Under the pieces are notes generated by a model. It had not been told where the DNA came from and searched no databases. It saw only the letters and a list, made by a program, of their open reading frames with translations. Of a DNA stretch of 38,633 bases, positions 26,276-32,625 are shown in pieces. Numbering within the stretch: the stretch's first letter is position 1; each line of letters begins with the position of its first letter. Source of the stretch: Nitrospira sp. (GTDB lineage: Bacteria; Nitrospirota; Nitrospiria; Nitrospirales; Nitrospiraceae); contig VOPT01000070.1 of the NCBI GenBank assembly GCA_009594865.1, positions 1 to 38,633 of the forward strand, given 5' to 3'. Position numbers and translations under genes: made by a program.

Positions 26276-26290
26276 AGCGAAATTCACACG
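26276..26290 (-). promoter_or_regulatory. Shared TGTGA-ATTTCGC motif upstream of receptor 3
   Basis: Minus strand CGTGTGAATTTCGCT, about 111 bp before the start. It is nearly identical to the motif before receptor 2, although the distance to the gene differs. Confidence 0.3.
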
Positions 26291-26358
26291 TCAGGTGAAA
26301 AAATCCTGCAAGAGGCGCATCTCTGGGCGAGGAGGGGCGGAGAGCGTCCAGAGAGTGT

Positions 26359-27342
26359 TCAGTGCAGAAACAGAAAATACGGACTGAGGTTGGTGTCGCG
26401 GATGCCGAGCGTCTGTTCGATGGTGCGGAGGGCCGCGTCTGGATCGTCGATATCAAAGACGCCGGTCACGGGAAGCGCGCGGAGGGACGGATTTAGGATA
26501 AAGATATGGCCGCGACGGTATCGATTGAGATCTGCCACGACCGTTCCCAAAGGTTGGGATTCGAATATCATTTTGCCTCGCTGCCATGCGGAGACCCGAT
26601 TGGCGTCCACTGAGCGGGCCGCGCTCCAGCCTCCGTCGGCTGAGTAGGAGATCTGCTGTCCCGCTCGAACGATCATGGGTGATGTTGGGCGGGTTGGAGA
26701 AGACACGCGTACGGCATGTTCGGCAACGGTGACTGTCACTGAGTCACTCCGCGTCTGTACCACAAACTTCGTGCCTAGCGCGGTGGTGGTGGTGTTCTGG
26801 CTTCTGACGGTGAAAGGCCGTGTGACGTCTGGTGCGACGGCGAAGGCAGTTTCTCCCCTCAGCAGGTAGATTTCTCGCTGTTGCGATGAAAAGGCTACGT
26901 TGAGTACGGTGTCGGTATTCAGCACGAGGCGTGTTCCGTCTTGAAGCACGACCTCCTCTTGCTGGCCCACCGCCGTCCGATGATCAGCCGTCCGGAGATG
27001 AATGTGGGTGAGCATTGATCCCCAGGAGAACCAGCCTATCACCAGGAGGGAACAGGCGACGAGACTCCATCTTCGTAGTCGCGGCCGCCATCTAGGTCCA
27101 TGAGAATCAGCAGGTCGCACGCTTCCTAACGAGGAGCGCTGGGGGGAATGTGCATGCCCGAGCTCTTCCCACAATGTGACAGCGTCATGGAAAGCATGAT
27201 GATGAGCAGGGCTGACGTTTTGCCATGCCTCACACGCACGGCGGTCCTGGTCGGAAGCATGGCCGGAGTGAAGGCGGACGACCCATGCAAGGGCTTCGTC
27301 TTCAAGGGATGAAGGAGATTGTGGGTGATTCGCTTCGGACAT
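26359..27342 (-). CDS. FecR-family regulator (module 3)
   Basis: A 327-aa membrane-spanning regulator. N-terminal cytoplasmic domain: EALAWVVRLHSGHASDQDRR and WQNVSPAHHHAFHDAVTLW. Membrane helix near 93-112. FecR domain: QQEEVVLQDGTRLVLNTDTVL and FTVRSQNTTTTALGTKFVVQ. C-terminal STN-like segment: LGTVVADLNRYRRGHIFILN. It follows fecI 3 by 92 bp and precedes receptor 3. Confidence 0.92.
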   Translation of the reverse strand: MSEANHPQSPSSLEDEALAWVVRLHSGHASDQDRRACEAWQNVSPAHHHAFHDAVTLWEELGHAHSPQRSSLGSVRPADSHGPRWRPRLRRWSLVACSLLVIGWFSWGSMLTHIHLRTADHRTAVGQQEEVVLQDGTRLVLNTDTVLNVAFSSQQREIYLLRGETAFAVAPDVTRPFTVRSQNTTTTALGTKFVVQTRSDSVTVTVAEHAVRVSSPTRPTSPMIVRAGQQISYSADGGWSAARSVDANRVSAWQRGKMIFESQPLGTVVADLNRYRRGHIFILNPSLRALPVTGVFDIDDPDAALRTIEQTLGIRDTNLSPYFLFLH

Positions 27343-27434
27343 CCATCCATCCGTCGCGCACAGGCCAGGCGGTTTTTATCCCATTCTGGGTGCACACTTA
27401 CTGTATAAGACGGTTGGAGTCGAGCTTTCAACAG

Positions 27435-27962
27435 TCAGAAATGACTAGGCATCTCTTCCGCATCCAGGCGGGCACGGCAATGCTTCAGCGCCTGGATAAC
27501 ATATTTCGTCACCATACTTTCGGACACTCCTAACTCTTCCGCAATCTCCCGGTGGGTTTTCCCATCTAATCGATTCATCAACAAGGCGCTTCTGCATTTG
27601 AGGGAGAGTTCCCCAATGGCGCGTTCCAGCCGGCTCAGCCGCTGTTTAGCGTCCAATGCATCGTCTGCGGAAGGCGCCGGGCTGGCGGTATTCTCGGGCA
27701 GCGGTTCAGCACTTAAGGCTTCCCGGCGAATGCGAAGTTTACGTAGATTGTCTACAGCAAGGTTGGCAGCGACACGAAAGAGAAATGCGCGGGGGTTCTG
27801 AACATCGATGGTCGATCGCATGCGGACCAGATGCACATACGTTTCTTGCGTACAATCCGCCGCGAGATCGCGGCAGCCGAGTTTATGAGTAAAAAACCTC
27901 AGGAGATCATTATGATGCTGCTCAAATGCTGAGAGGCAAGGGATGCTGTGCTCATGTTGCAT
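27435..27962 (-). CDS. FecI-type ECF sigma factor (module 3)
   Basis: A 175-aa ECF sigma factor. Region 2: CRDLAADCTQETYVHLVRM and NPRAFLFRVAANLAVDNLRK. Region 4: IGELSLKCRSALLMNRLDGKTHREIAEELGVSESMVTKYVIQAL. It starts 9 bp after the tonB 2 stop and is therefore part of the araC-tonB2-fecI-fecR operon. This makes it the one FecI here whose transcription should depend on the araC leader. Confidence 0.92.
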   Translation of the reverse strand: MQHEHSIPCLSAFEQHHNDLLRFFTHKLGCRDLAADCTQETYVHLVRMRSTIDVQNPRAFLFRVAANLAVDNLRKLRIRREALSAEPLPENTASPAPSADDALDAKQRLSRLERAIGELSLKCRSALLMNRLDGKTHREIAEELGVSESMVTKYVIQALKHCRARLDAEEMPSHF

Positions 27963-27971
27963 AGTACGGTC

Positions 27972-28889
27972 CTATTCTAGGCGGTAGCCAATGGGTATAT
28001 GTACGACAATGGATGATTGAGCGAGTGGATACTGTAACTGCACTGGAGAAATGCGCTCTAGCAAAGCGACGGCATCGTGGTCGAGCGTGTCATGTCCTGA
28101 CGAATCGACGATCTCAATGTGGCTAATGCGGCCATCGTCATGGATGACAGCTTGGACAATCACATTGCCCTGCCACCGGTGCCATTTCGCTTGGGTCGGG
28201 TATCGTTTGACCAGTTCGATCTCGGCGGTGACAAGGCTGGCCAGCCAACCATAATCGGGCTGGACCTGGCGTGAGATCGGAGTTGGCCTGAGTTGCGGCG
28301 TCGTTAAGCTCACGACCTGATGCGTCTCCGGTACCGAAGGCCTCATTGACGTGTTTGATTGGTCAGATGTTTCTACGACAGGCGGTGGTATGTCCACGAA
28401 TGCAGGGCTTGTAATCGGACTCATCATTGCGGCTGGCATGGGATCTTCAGGGTGAGGTTCCTGAAGGAAGTCGTCGGCCGATTGCGGGAAAGCATTCGTG
28501 GATTCCTTGCCCTGCGAAGACGCCTCAATTGGATTATCGAGACGGGTGTTCCCGAGCATTGGCCCATCTGTGGCAGGAACCACTTGTTCAATGGCGGCAC
28601 GAGACGATTCTGAGGTCGTACGCATCACCGGGGGGAGGGCTTGCACAAATACGTCTTGGGTGATGGGCATTTCCCCGGTCATTGAGGCCAGGGCAGGGCT
28701 GGGCGTATCGGAACTGATGGGGGACGGCAGCGAGGCTGTAACTAGTTTGACATTCCAGCGAAAAGGAGCAACTCGCGGCACCACAGAAAAGTCGGTAGCG
28801 AGCAGAATGGCGACGCAAAGTCCAATTGCGTGGACTACCGTGGAGAGCATCCAGGCGAACAAGGTGGGTAGCGAAACACGCAAGCTCAC
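27972..28889 (-). CDS. Second TonB, embedded in a FecIR operon
   Basis: A 305-aa TonB-family protein with one N-terminal anchor (about 10-31), the F-x-WNV segment (FRWNVKLV) also seen in the first TonB, a long low-complexity Pro/Ser/Thr spacer and a C-terminal TonB domain (WLASLVTAEIELVKRYPT, WQGNVIVQAVIHDDG, DSSGHDTLDHDAV). Translation starts at GTG overlapping the araC stop (GTGA). Placement between an AraC regulator and fecI suggests a transducer dedicated to receptor 3; it must share ExbB/ExbD with the first TonB, since no second pair is present here (inference). Confidence 0.88.
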   Translation of the reverse strand: MSLRVSLPTLFAWMLSTVVHAIGLCVAILLATDFSVVPRVAPFRWNVKLVTASLPSPISSDTPSPALASMTGEMPITQDVFVQALPPVMRTTSESSRAAIEQVVPATDGPMLGNTRLDNPIEASSQGKESTNAFPQSADDFLQEPHPEDPMPAAMMSPITSPAFVDIPPPVVETSDQSNTSMRPSVPETHQVVSLTTPQLRPTPISRQVQPDYGWLASLVTAEIELVKRYPTQAKWHRWQGNVIVQAVIHDDGRISHIEIVDSSGHDTLDHDAVALLERISPVQLQYPLAQSSIVVHIPIGYRLE

Positions 28890-29404
28890 ACCACATCCGC
28901 TTGGTGGAGTTGTTGTCTTCTATATTCGGTTGGCGAGCATCCAACGGCTCTTTTGAAGAAATGACTGAAAGCAAAGGCGTCGCTGAACCCGACGGATTCA
29001 GCAATTTTGGTAAGGGTATGGCGTTCTTCCAGTAGCATCGAAATGGCTTTATTGAGCCGAAGCTGCTTCAAATGCGTGGAGAAAGGGCAGCCCATGTACC
29101 GCCGGAAGAGGTCAGAGGCGTATTTTTCTGAATACCCGAGAAGCCGAGACAGTTCCTTCAGTGTGACCCGTTCACTCACACGAGCAGAGAGAAAGGTGCC
29201 GAGGCGCTCCGCCATTTGCTCGTGGTCAAGTACCTTTACACAAGGTTTATGCTCCGCGAACGCTCCTGTTACATCACGCTCTTCTCCAGCCCCCGATGCC
29301 GTAGATTTTGTCTGCGTTCGTTGGTGAAGGGCATCAGTGAGCAGAGGATTTATGTCTTGCTTGGTATATTCGTCCTCACCGTAGGTGGTCTTTCTACGAA
29401 ACAT
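28886..29404 (-). CDS. AraC-family transcriptional regulator
   Basis: A 172-aa protein whose C-terminal half is a double helix-turn-helix DNA-binding domain: VTLKELSRLLGYSEKYASDLFRRYMG, then LTKIAESVGFSDAFAFSHFFKRAVGCSPTEYR. The N-terminal part (about 70 residues) is too short for the usual ligand-binding domain of PchR-type siderophore regulators, so effector sensing is either lost or unusual. GGGGAGGG immediately before the ATG at 29404 fixes the start; a frame extending upstream to 29521 would run through a terminator. It is the first gene of the araC-tonB2-fecI-fecR-receptor 3 operon. Confidence 0.85.
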   Translation of the reverse strand: MFRRKTTYGEDEYTKQDINPLLTDALHQRTQTKSTASGAGEERDVTGAFAEHKPCVKVLDHEQMAERLGTFLSARVSERVTLKELSRLLGYSEKYASDLFRRYMGCPFSTHLKQLRLNKAISMLLEERHTLTKIAESVGFSDAFAFSHFFKRAVGCSPTEYRRQQLHQADVV

Positions 29405-29416
29405 GTTTCCCTCCCC

Positions 29417-29454
29417 AAAAAAGAAAAGCCCACGATCAAAATGGACCGTGGGCT
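29417..29454 (-). terminator. Strong intrinsic terminator just upstream of araC
   Basis: On the minus strand an 8-bp stem (29454-29447 with 29434-29427, AGCCCACG/CGTGGGCT) is followed directly by TTTTCTTTTTT. The T run ends at the Shine-Dalgarno of araC. No gene ends on this strand just upstream, so the terminator serves a leader or small RNA rather than a preceding coding region. Confidence 0.85.
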
Positions 29455-29513
29455 CAGGGAATTGAATTCCTCGGGCCTCTGCTGCATCTCCGCAGAGGGG
29501 GTAGTTGAATATG
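29417..29513 (-). ncRNA. Predicted Fur-regulated small RNA or attenuated leader
   Basis: Expected transcript of about 96 nt from a start near 29513 to the T run at 29417. It can fold into a 7-bp hairpin (CCTCTGC/GCAGAGG, 29498-29476), a perfect GGAATT-C-AATTCC palindrome (29470-29458) and the terminator. Its 5' end is single-stranded and C-rich (CAACUACCC), as in several iron-responsive small RNAs that pair with ribosome-binding sites. Read-through would give the araC-tonB2-fecIR mRNA. The promoter upstream carries a Fur box. No experimental support; the architecture only is visible. Confidence 0.5.
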
Positions 29514-29547
29514 GTTCTCAATATCAGTGTTGGGCCGGCGCTGTCAA
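29507..29547 (-). promoter_or_regulatory. Sigma-70-like promoter with Fur box upstream of araC
   Basis: Minus strand: a perfect -35 TTGACA (29547-29542), 16 bp spacer and -10 GATATT (29525-29520). The -10 starts a 19-bp sequence, GATATTGAGAACCATATTC (29525-29507), that matches the Fur consensus GATAATGATAATCATTATC at 14 of 19 positions. Fur-Fe bound here would cover the -10 and start site, repressing in iron excess. Confidence 0.6.
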
Positions 29548-29798
29548 GGCTCTAGTTTCTTGGAGCTGCCTAGGCACAATCAAATGTCGTTCATCGGCAT
29601 TATGCTTTTGTTTGAACTCCGGAGAGCAGGAGGTGCAGTCCTGCCGAGGTAGTCTCCTCATCACGGAACTCTCAAGCATTCGTGTACGACTGCGAGAAGT
29701 GCAATTCCGAGGGAAACTGACAGACTGATCACAATCGATAGATCCGCCCTCACCCAAGCAGCTCCTTCCATGAATGCTTCCTCATCCTGCGAGCCGTT

Positions 29799-29966
29799 TT
29801 AGCGCCGTTGGAAATCCGTGGTTCTTTCTGCCGTCTCTATTTCGCTATCACTGATCATGCTTAAGGTGTGCCTTGTCACAGGAAAACTGCATGTCCCACA
29901 ATTTACGGCCGCACCGCGGGGAAGTAGGATGACTTGACGGCACAGCGGACAAGCTCGAATTTTCAT
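29799..29966 (-). CDS. 55-residue zinc-ribbon protein
   Basis: A short gene with an excellent ribosome-binding site (AAGGAGGTACAT before the ATG). The protein begins MKIRACPLCRQVILLPRG and continues NCGTCSFPVTRHTL, two CxxC knuckles about 14 residues apart that would hold a zinc ion; the rest is an acidic, Ser/Thr-rich tail. Function unknown. It follows the 66-residue gene by 17 bp on the same strand, so both should come from the Fur-box promoter at 30328-30355. Confidence 0.72.
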   Translation of the reverse strand: MKIRACPLCRQVILLPRGAAVNCGTCSFPVTRHTLSMISDSEIETAERTTDFQRR

Positions 29967-29983
29967 ATGTACCTCCTTGTGAG

Positions 29984-30184
29984 TCAGTGTGTCTGTTGCC
30001 TACCGGCAATAGCCCTCGTTGCAATCTTCTCCACGGCGGTGTCTGCCAACCGCGCAACATTTCTGGCAAATCTGACAAATTCCTCCAACTTAAACGCCAC
30101 TGGTACCGGGCCATAGGTCAGATAGAATCGACCGCACCCGCACATTTCCAATACGGGTGAATCATGAACATGTGCACAGGGCAT
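29984..30184 (-). CDS. 66-residue Cys/His protein in the iron cluster
   Basis: A small soluble protein with an excellent ribosome-binding site (AAGGAGGTATTC before the ATG). It starts MPCAHVHDSPVLEMCGCGRF and continues YLTYGPVPVAFKLEEFVRFA. The pattern His-x-His ... Cys-x-Cys-Gly followed by a short strand-turn and a Phe-rich helix resembles small uncharacterised proteins often seen near iron genes in Gram-negative bacteria (recollection of a pattern, not a database match). It is the first gene after a Fur-box promoter and precedes the 55-residue zinc ribbon. Confidence 0.72.
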   Translation of the reverse strand: MPCAHVHDSPVLEMCGCGRFYLTYGPVPVAFKLEEFVRFARNVARLADTAVEKIATRAIAGRQQTH

Positions 30185-30327
30185 GAATACCTCCTTAGTG
30201 GCTGGGAGCTGTCATCGGTACTGCGTTCGGTGTCATAGGCCGGACAGCACGTAGTGTCTCGCCATCGATTCGCAAGTGGTCGCCGGAGAGACTCCTTCAT
30301 ATACTGGTGCCTAAAGCAGTAGTGACC

Positions 30328-30355
30328 TGTATATGATAGTAATTCTCAAAATCAA
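30328..30355 (-). promoter_or_regulatory. Sigma-70-like promoter with Fur box in the spacer
   Basis: Minus strand: -35 TTGATT (30355-30350), 16-bp spacer, -10 TATACA (30333-30328). The spacer contains TGAGAATTACTATCA (30348-30334), matching the 7-1-7 Fur pattern TGATAAT-N-ATTATCA at 12 of 14 positions. Fur would block RNA polymerase binding in iron excess. The first downstream gene starts at 30184, giving a leader of about 135 nt in which I see no further structure. The remaining 30356-30554 has no supported gene. Confidence 0.62.
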
Positions 30356-30554
30356 AATAATCGATCGTGCATCTTTTGTCAACTGCTTGTTCTCTTGCAC
30401 CGCTGTCGATTCTCTTTTCGAGTCGGTCTCGTCTTGGGGGCCCGCTCAAAGGAATCCTCACCCGTTCTTCGGCCCCAGGAATATCGTCAGCTAGTCGATG
30501 TGGAAGGGAGAATCAGGCAATGACACCAGCTCATCCCCGGCGGGGGCCGGCCAC

Positions 30555-30863
30555 CTAGTCCTCGGTGCCATCTGACGAATCCGCCTGCTGCCTCTGCGCG
30601 GACAACCAGGCGGATAACCCGTCCTGTCCAATCGCGGCCCCCAGTCGAGCCGTCGCCGCCACGATATTCTGCCAGTCTGCATGGGTATAGATGGTATGGA
30701 TCTTCGTGGACTGCTGTCCCAAGAGCGCCATCACTTCGTAATCCTTGGCCCCGTTCTCGCGGTTATGGGTGGAGTTGCAGTGCCGCAAGATGTGATGGGT
30801 CATGCGTTTGGAGATGCCGGCGGCGTTCGCGAGGGCCAGGATGGTCGTCCGGAGATTGCCTAA
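30555..30863 (-). pseudogene. Tyrosine recombinase (integrase) C-terminal relic
   Basis: The frame reads GNLRTTILALANAAGISKRM, then THHILRHCNSTHNRENGAKD and EVMALLGQQSTKIHTIYTHAD, ending normally. The H-x-x-R box (HILRH) and the nucleophile Tyr (IYTHAD) of phage-type integrases are recognisable. The usual G-H-x-S motif reads G-Q-Q-S, so the third catalytic His is altered. The N-terminal part is missing: the frame is cut at 30863 where an IS5-type end begins. It cannot be active, and its former attachment site cannot be placed. Confidence 0.75.
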
Positions 30864-31423
30864 GGAATCTCTGATTTATTCGTGCTGCGCGATGTGATAA
30901 GGGAGCGAGTATCACCTCGAAGGAGGCGCGCCCATGGAAGAACAGACATTTGCCGACGTCTCGTTTGAACGGTATCGCAAGGCCACGCGCCGCGAGCGGT
31001 TCCTCGATGAGATGGCCCGTGTGATTCCGTGGAGCGACCTGGCCGGGGTGATCGCACCGTTTTATCCCAAAGCCGATGGGGCGGGACGGCCGCCGGTCGG
31101 CATTGAGCGCATGCTCCGTATCCATTTCTTGCAACATTGGTTCAATCTGTCCGATCCGGCCGTGGGGGAGGCGCTGTATGACTCGCGGGCCATGCGGCAG
31201 TGTGTGGGGATTGATCTGGGCCGTGAGCCCGTGCCCGATGAGACGACCATCTGTAAATTTCGCCACCTGCTGGAAGCGCATCACTTGGGGGAGCAGTTAT
31301 TTGCGTTGATCCGGACGTATCTGGCGGAGCAGGGGCTGTAGATTAATCGGGGGACTATTGTGGATGCCATGATCATCAGCGCCCCCAGCTCGATGAAGAA
31401 TCGCACCAAGGAGCGCGATCCGG
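30860..31423 (+). mobile_element. IS5-family element, left part only
   Basis: The left end starts GGAATCTCTGATT at 30864, directly after CTAA (30860-30863), which fits the YTAR target preference of IS5-type elements. The element interrupts the integrase gene. The right half is missing: the sequence breaks off at about 31423, where an IS256-type relic begins. No right inverted repeat is seen. Confidence 0.65.
30934..31423 (+). pseudogene. IS5-family transposase, N-terminal, with in-frame stop
   Basis: The frame starts MEEQTFADVSFERYRKATRR after AAGGAGG and shows GIERMLRIHFLQHWFNLSDP and VPDETTICKFRHLLEAHHLG, standard N-terminal blocks of IS5 transposases. It stops at a TAG (31339-31341), but the same frame goes on as INRGTIVDAMIISAPSS, the region with the first catalytic Asp, until 31423. 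So a nonsense change (probably of a Lys codon) and loss of the C-terminal half both disable it. Confidence 0.82.
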
Positions 31424-31425
31424 GG

Positions 31426-32091
31426 TCAAGTTCCCCGTTTCCTGGAAATTGGTGAGCGGGATGCCGGTTGAGTGACTCGATGTTTCTCATGAAACTGGCG
31501 GTCCAATGCTTCACGGAGCGTGAGCCATTGTTTCCGCCCGAAGTCGGTGATCGCCACCCGTTGCCAGGTGCAGCTGGCGCGCTGAAGCGCCGCATACATC
31601 AATTTCAAGACGGCGCGTTCGCCAAACGCATGCGGGATCGTGTTGCTGCGGCGGCGTTCCTCCAGAAACAGTCGCTTGAGTAAATTGGTCGTCCGGGTCT
31701 CCCGCCGATGCGCCACGGGCAGGCGTACAGAGGTGATGCATGCCGCAACATCATCCTCGAAACATTTTACGCCGCTGGGCAGCTCGCTGGCATAGGTGTG
31801 CCGACATTCTTCGGCGGCCAACTCGGCGATCTTCTGGATCGAGGCGTGATAGGCGGCCAGCGCCATGGCCGTCACCTCATGCCACCGCTCGGCCGGCACC
31901 TTCATTTCTCAGTTTTTCAGTTTGTGCGTCAGGTGGCGTTGGTGCAGGTCACTCGGCAGGCATTCTTCCAGCGCGCGAATCAGCCCGGGCGCGCCATCGG
32001 TGACGACGAGAATCGGATCCACGAGGCCGTACGCTTCTCTGTCTCCCAAAAAAAGTTTTTGCGCCGTCGATTTGCTAAAAGCCAGCGGCAT
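31426..32091 (-). pseudogene. IS256-family transposase relic, nonsense-split
   Basis: Two segments in one frame: LVDPILVVTDGAPGLIRALE ... HQRHLTHKLKN, then after a TGA at 31911-31909, EMKVPAERWHEV ... CFEDDVAACITSVRLPVAHR, RTTNLLKRLFLEERRR, IPHAFGERAVLKLMYAAL. These are the middle and C-terminal blocks of IS256 (mutator-type) transposases. The single TGA replaces the Leu normally found between N and the KVP motif. The N-terminal third is absent (cut near 32091), so the gene is dead. It abuts the IS5 relic tail to tail. Confidence 0.82.
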
Positions 32092-32143
32092 TCGCTAGCC
32101 CCATTGCCTCGTCACTTCATTTATGAAAACCTGCATTTGAGTG

Positions 32144-32175
32144 CCCCGCCCGGAAGGGCGGGGTTCTTTACTTTT
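32144..32175 (+). terminator. Strong intrinsic terminator hairpin
   Basis: CCCCGCCC (32144-32151), loop GGAA, GGGCGGGG (32156-32163), then TTCTTTACTTTT on the plus strand. It lies downstream of no intact plus-strand gene, so it may be left from a lost gene or protect the helicase region from read-through out of the IS debris. The bases from 32176 to 32326 hold nothing I recognise. Confidence 0.75.
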
Positions 32176-32326
32176 CGATCCCACGGCTCGCGCAGTGGTC
32201 GGGCAGTGCCTTCATCACGTCACGTACCGCCCCGATGTCAGTGCGGGACCGGTTATAAAAGACTACGATGACAGAATGGGCTTCGGCGTGGGTCTCCCGG
32301 ACCGTGCCCTCGAATTCGAGCTGTGA

Positions 32327-32523
32327 ACCCGCATTATTCATGACGGTTCGTCGCGAAATCGCGGAGCCGCGTCGCGAGAGCGGCGCGCGGAGCCCGGAGC
32401 CCGGAGGTCCTGAGGCGTACTCGTGCAGTACGTCGAAGGACCGATGGGTGAGCCCGCCGCCCGCAGGCTTGTCGCAGCAGCGGATCGGCGATTGCAGCAG
32501 AAGCGTTCATGAATAATGCGGGT
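32327..32523. mobile_element. 197-bp MITE-like element with perfect 17-bp inverted ends
   Basis: ACCCGCATTATTCATGA (32327-32343) is repeated exactly in inverted form at 32507-32523. The interior is very GC-rich, has no credible gene and contains a nested palindrome: GGTCC ... GTACT-cgtgc-AGTAC ... GGACC (32406-32442). The structure is that of a non-autonomous element mobilised by a transposase elsewhere; the ends recall IS1380-type termini (weak recollection). It ends about 100 bp before the helicase gene. Confidence 0.7.
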
Positions 32524-32625
32524 GAAGGCCATTGCGGGACTTGACTGAAGATGCTACATCCGTCGCTCATGGCCGAGCCTCCCAGGAGGTGGGGGTGAAG
32601 TGCGCCGTGAGAGGACGTCAAGAAG

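Noticed and set aside
30118..30300. 60-codon open frame on the minus strand between the Fur-box promoter and the 66-residue gene
   Set aside because: No ribosome-binding site, no recognisable sequence, and it overlaps the better-supported 66-residue gene in another frame.
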